From NCBI GenBank assembly GCA_035264445.1, contig DATFQE010000085.1, positions 1 to 11,140 of the forward strand: a DNA stretch of 11,140 nt, in the 5' to 3' direction. Below the pieces are notes generated by a model, which saw only the letters and a program-made list of their open reading frames with translations, was not told the origin of the DNA and ran no database searches. This stretch comes from DATFQE01 sp035264445 (lineage in GTDB: Bacteria > Actinomycetota > Thermoleophilia > Gaiellales > Gaiellaceae). Position 1 is the first letter of the stretch. The number at the start of each line of letters is the position of its first letter. Position numbers and translations under genes: made by a program. This document shows positions 10,194 through 11,140 of this stretch, piece after piece.

Positions 10194-11140
10194 ATGACCC
10201 CCCTCCTCGTCCACCGTGCGAAGTCGGTAGACCGGGCCTTCGAGCGCCTCTACAAGCGCCACGTCCACGACGTCTACCGCTACACGCTCGCGGTTCTCCA
10301 CAACGACGCCGACGCCGAGGACGTCACCCAGGCCGCGTTCCTCAGCGCCTACCGCGCCTTCCGCAAGGGCGAGCGGCCCGTCAAGCCGCACAACTGGCTG
10401 ATCAAGATCGCGCACAACGAGTGCCGGCAACGCTTCCGCGCCTCCGCCCGGCGCCCGCAGGAGGTCACCCTGCAGGAGACGGACGGCCACCCGGCCGGAA
10501 ACCCCGCCGACGACGTCCCGACCGCCGAAGAGCTTCGCCACGCGCTCGCCCAGCTGAGCTTCAACCAGCGCGCGGCGCTTGTCATGCGCGAGCTCGAGGG
10601 CCGCACGTACGCGGAGATCGCCGCAGTCCTCGAGACCTCCGTGAGCGCCGTCGAAACGCTGCTGTTCCGAGCGCGGCGCGCCCTGCGCGAGCAGCTGGAG
10701 GGCAGCCTCACGTGCGGTCAGGCCGAGCTCACGCTCGCGCGTCGGCTGGAGGGGACGATCACGCCGGGCGAGCGCGGAGCACTTCGCGCGCACCTGCGCG
10801 AGTGCAAGGAGTGCGCGGCGCTCGAACGTCGTCAGCGCGCTCACCGCACGGCGCTCAAGACGAGCCTCGGCGCCGTCCCGCTGCCCGCCTCGCTCCAGAG
10901 CTTCTTCGGCGGCGGCGCCGCGACGGTCGGCGGCGGGATCGCGCTCGCCGGCAGCGGTGTGGCCGGGAAGGTCGCCGCGATCGCGGCCGCCGGAGCAGTC
11001 GCCGTCGGCGCAGGCCAAGCAGTCGAGGCCGTCACGACGAAGCCGGACACGCGGAACGCGGAGCACGCTCTCGATCACCACGCGACGGCGACGTTTTCCC
11101 CGGTCGCCCACGTCCAGCGGGCCACGCCCGCGGCCCGCCG
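10194..11140 (+). CDS. ECF-type sigma factor fused to a zinc-binding anti-sigma-like domain (3' end outside window)
   Basis: The first 315 residues of a protein that runs off the window. Region sigma-2 is about 12-80 (AFERLYKRHVHDVYRYTL, then DAEDVTQAAFLSAYRAF, NWLIKIAHNECRQRF). Region sigma-4 is about 110-166, with a helix-turn-helix in GRTYAEIAAVLETSVSAVET (136-155) and the usual LFRARRALREQL. It contains no region 3, as expected of ECF factors. Fused behind it is a zf-HC2-type module: C174, then H200-x3-C204-x2-C207 (HLRECKEC), the zinc motif of anti-sigma factors. A Gly/Ala-rich, weakly hydrophobic stretch (about 237-280) may insert in the membrane; the rest is hydrophilic. The module may restrain its own sigma domains in cis and respond to redox or zinc, which is inference. 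I chose ATG 10194. The long reverse-strand frame opposite is a shadow. Confidence 0.88.
   Translation, partial: MTPLLVHRAKSVDRAFERLYKRHVHDVYRYTLAVLHNDADAEDVTQAAFLSAYRAFRKGERPVKPHNWLIKIAHNECRQRFRASARRPQEVTLQETDGHPAGNPADDVPTAEELRHALAQLSFNQRAALVMRELEGRTYAEIAAVLETSVSAVETLLFRARRALREQLEGSLTCGQAELTLARRLEGTITPGERGALRAHLRECKECAALERRQRAHRTALKTSLGAVPLPASLQSFFGGGAATVGGGIALAGSGVAGKVAAIAAAGAVAVGAGQAVEAVTTKPDTRNAEHALDHHATATFSPVAHVQRATPAAR

Noticed and set aside
10185..11111. A 308-codon open frame on the minus strand opposite the sigma factor
   Set aside because: The plus strand encodes recognisable sigma-2, sigma-4 and zinc motifs; the reverse product has no recognisable features.

Overview
This is a GC-rich, densely coding chromosomal window. 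It most likely comes from a high-GC actinobacterium, and the gene content suggests the Thermoleophilia (Gaiellales or Solirubrobacterales). That placement is inference from three things: the Actinobacteria-type holin-like/DUF3618 membrane-protein cluster, an ECF sigma factor with a fused zinc-finger tail, and GTG/TTG starts with few Shine-Dalgarno sites. I see no rRNA, tRNA, CRISPR, insertion sequence, integrase or other mark of a mobile element.

Layout. (1) 1-1128 (+): the 3' part of pheT, the phenylalanyl-tRNA synthetase beta chain. (2) 1115-1531 (-): a stand-alone cyclic-nucleotide-binding-domain protein that overlaps the end of pheT tail to tail. (3) 1628-2326 (+): a secreted protein with two cupredoxin-like domains joined by a polyproline linker, followed by a strong hairpin shared with the convergent operon. 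(4) 4520 down to 2415 (-): a compact six-gene operon. In transcription order it encodes an internally duplicated unknown protein, a PRC-barrel-like protein, a 42-residue membrane protein, a tail-anchored-looking protein, a holin-like (DUF1469-type) membrane protein and a DUF3618-like protein. Most neighbours overlap. (5) 4552-8528 (+): a second operon with E1-alpha, E1-beta and E2 of a pyruvate (or related 2-oxoacid) dehydrogenase complex, then a VOC/glyoxalase-fold protein and a GNAT acetyltransferase. (6) 8553-9959 (+): E3, dihydrolipoyl dehydrogenase, with its own candidate -10 box. (7) 9960-10193: a non-coding gap with a 50-bp nested palindrome. (8) 10194 to the window end (+): an ECF sigma factor fused to a zinc-binding anti-sigma-type domain and a Gly/Ala-rich, possibly membrane-associated, tail. 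It is cut by the window edge.

How the genes work together. E1, E2 and E3 together would form a complete oxidative decarboxylation complex: TPP-dependent decarboxylation, lipoyl acyl transfer, then lipoamide reoxidation with NAD+. The minus-strand operon looks like an envelope or stress cluster of small membrane proteins, and its role is not known from the sequence.

The main regulatory pattern is that several genes without a Shine-Dalgarno site have a TANNNT box 7-9 nt before the start codon. This is the layout expected of leaderless mRNAs. The clearest case is the cNMP-domain gene (TTGGAT, 17 bp, TAGACT, 9 nt, GTG). I found no convincing wholly new system. The most unusual items are the sigma/zinc-finger fusion, the duplicated unknown protein heading the membrane operon, and the back-to-back leaderless promoter arrangement between the two large operons.
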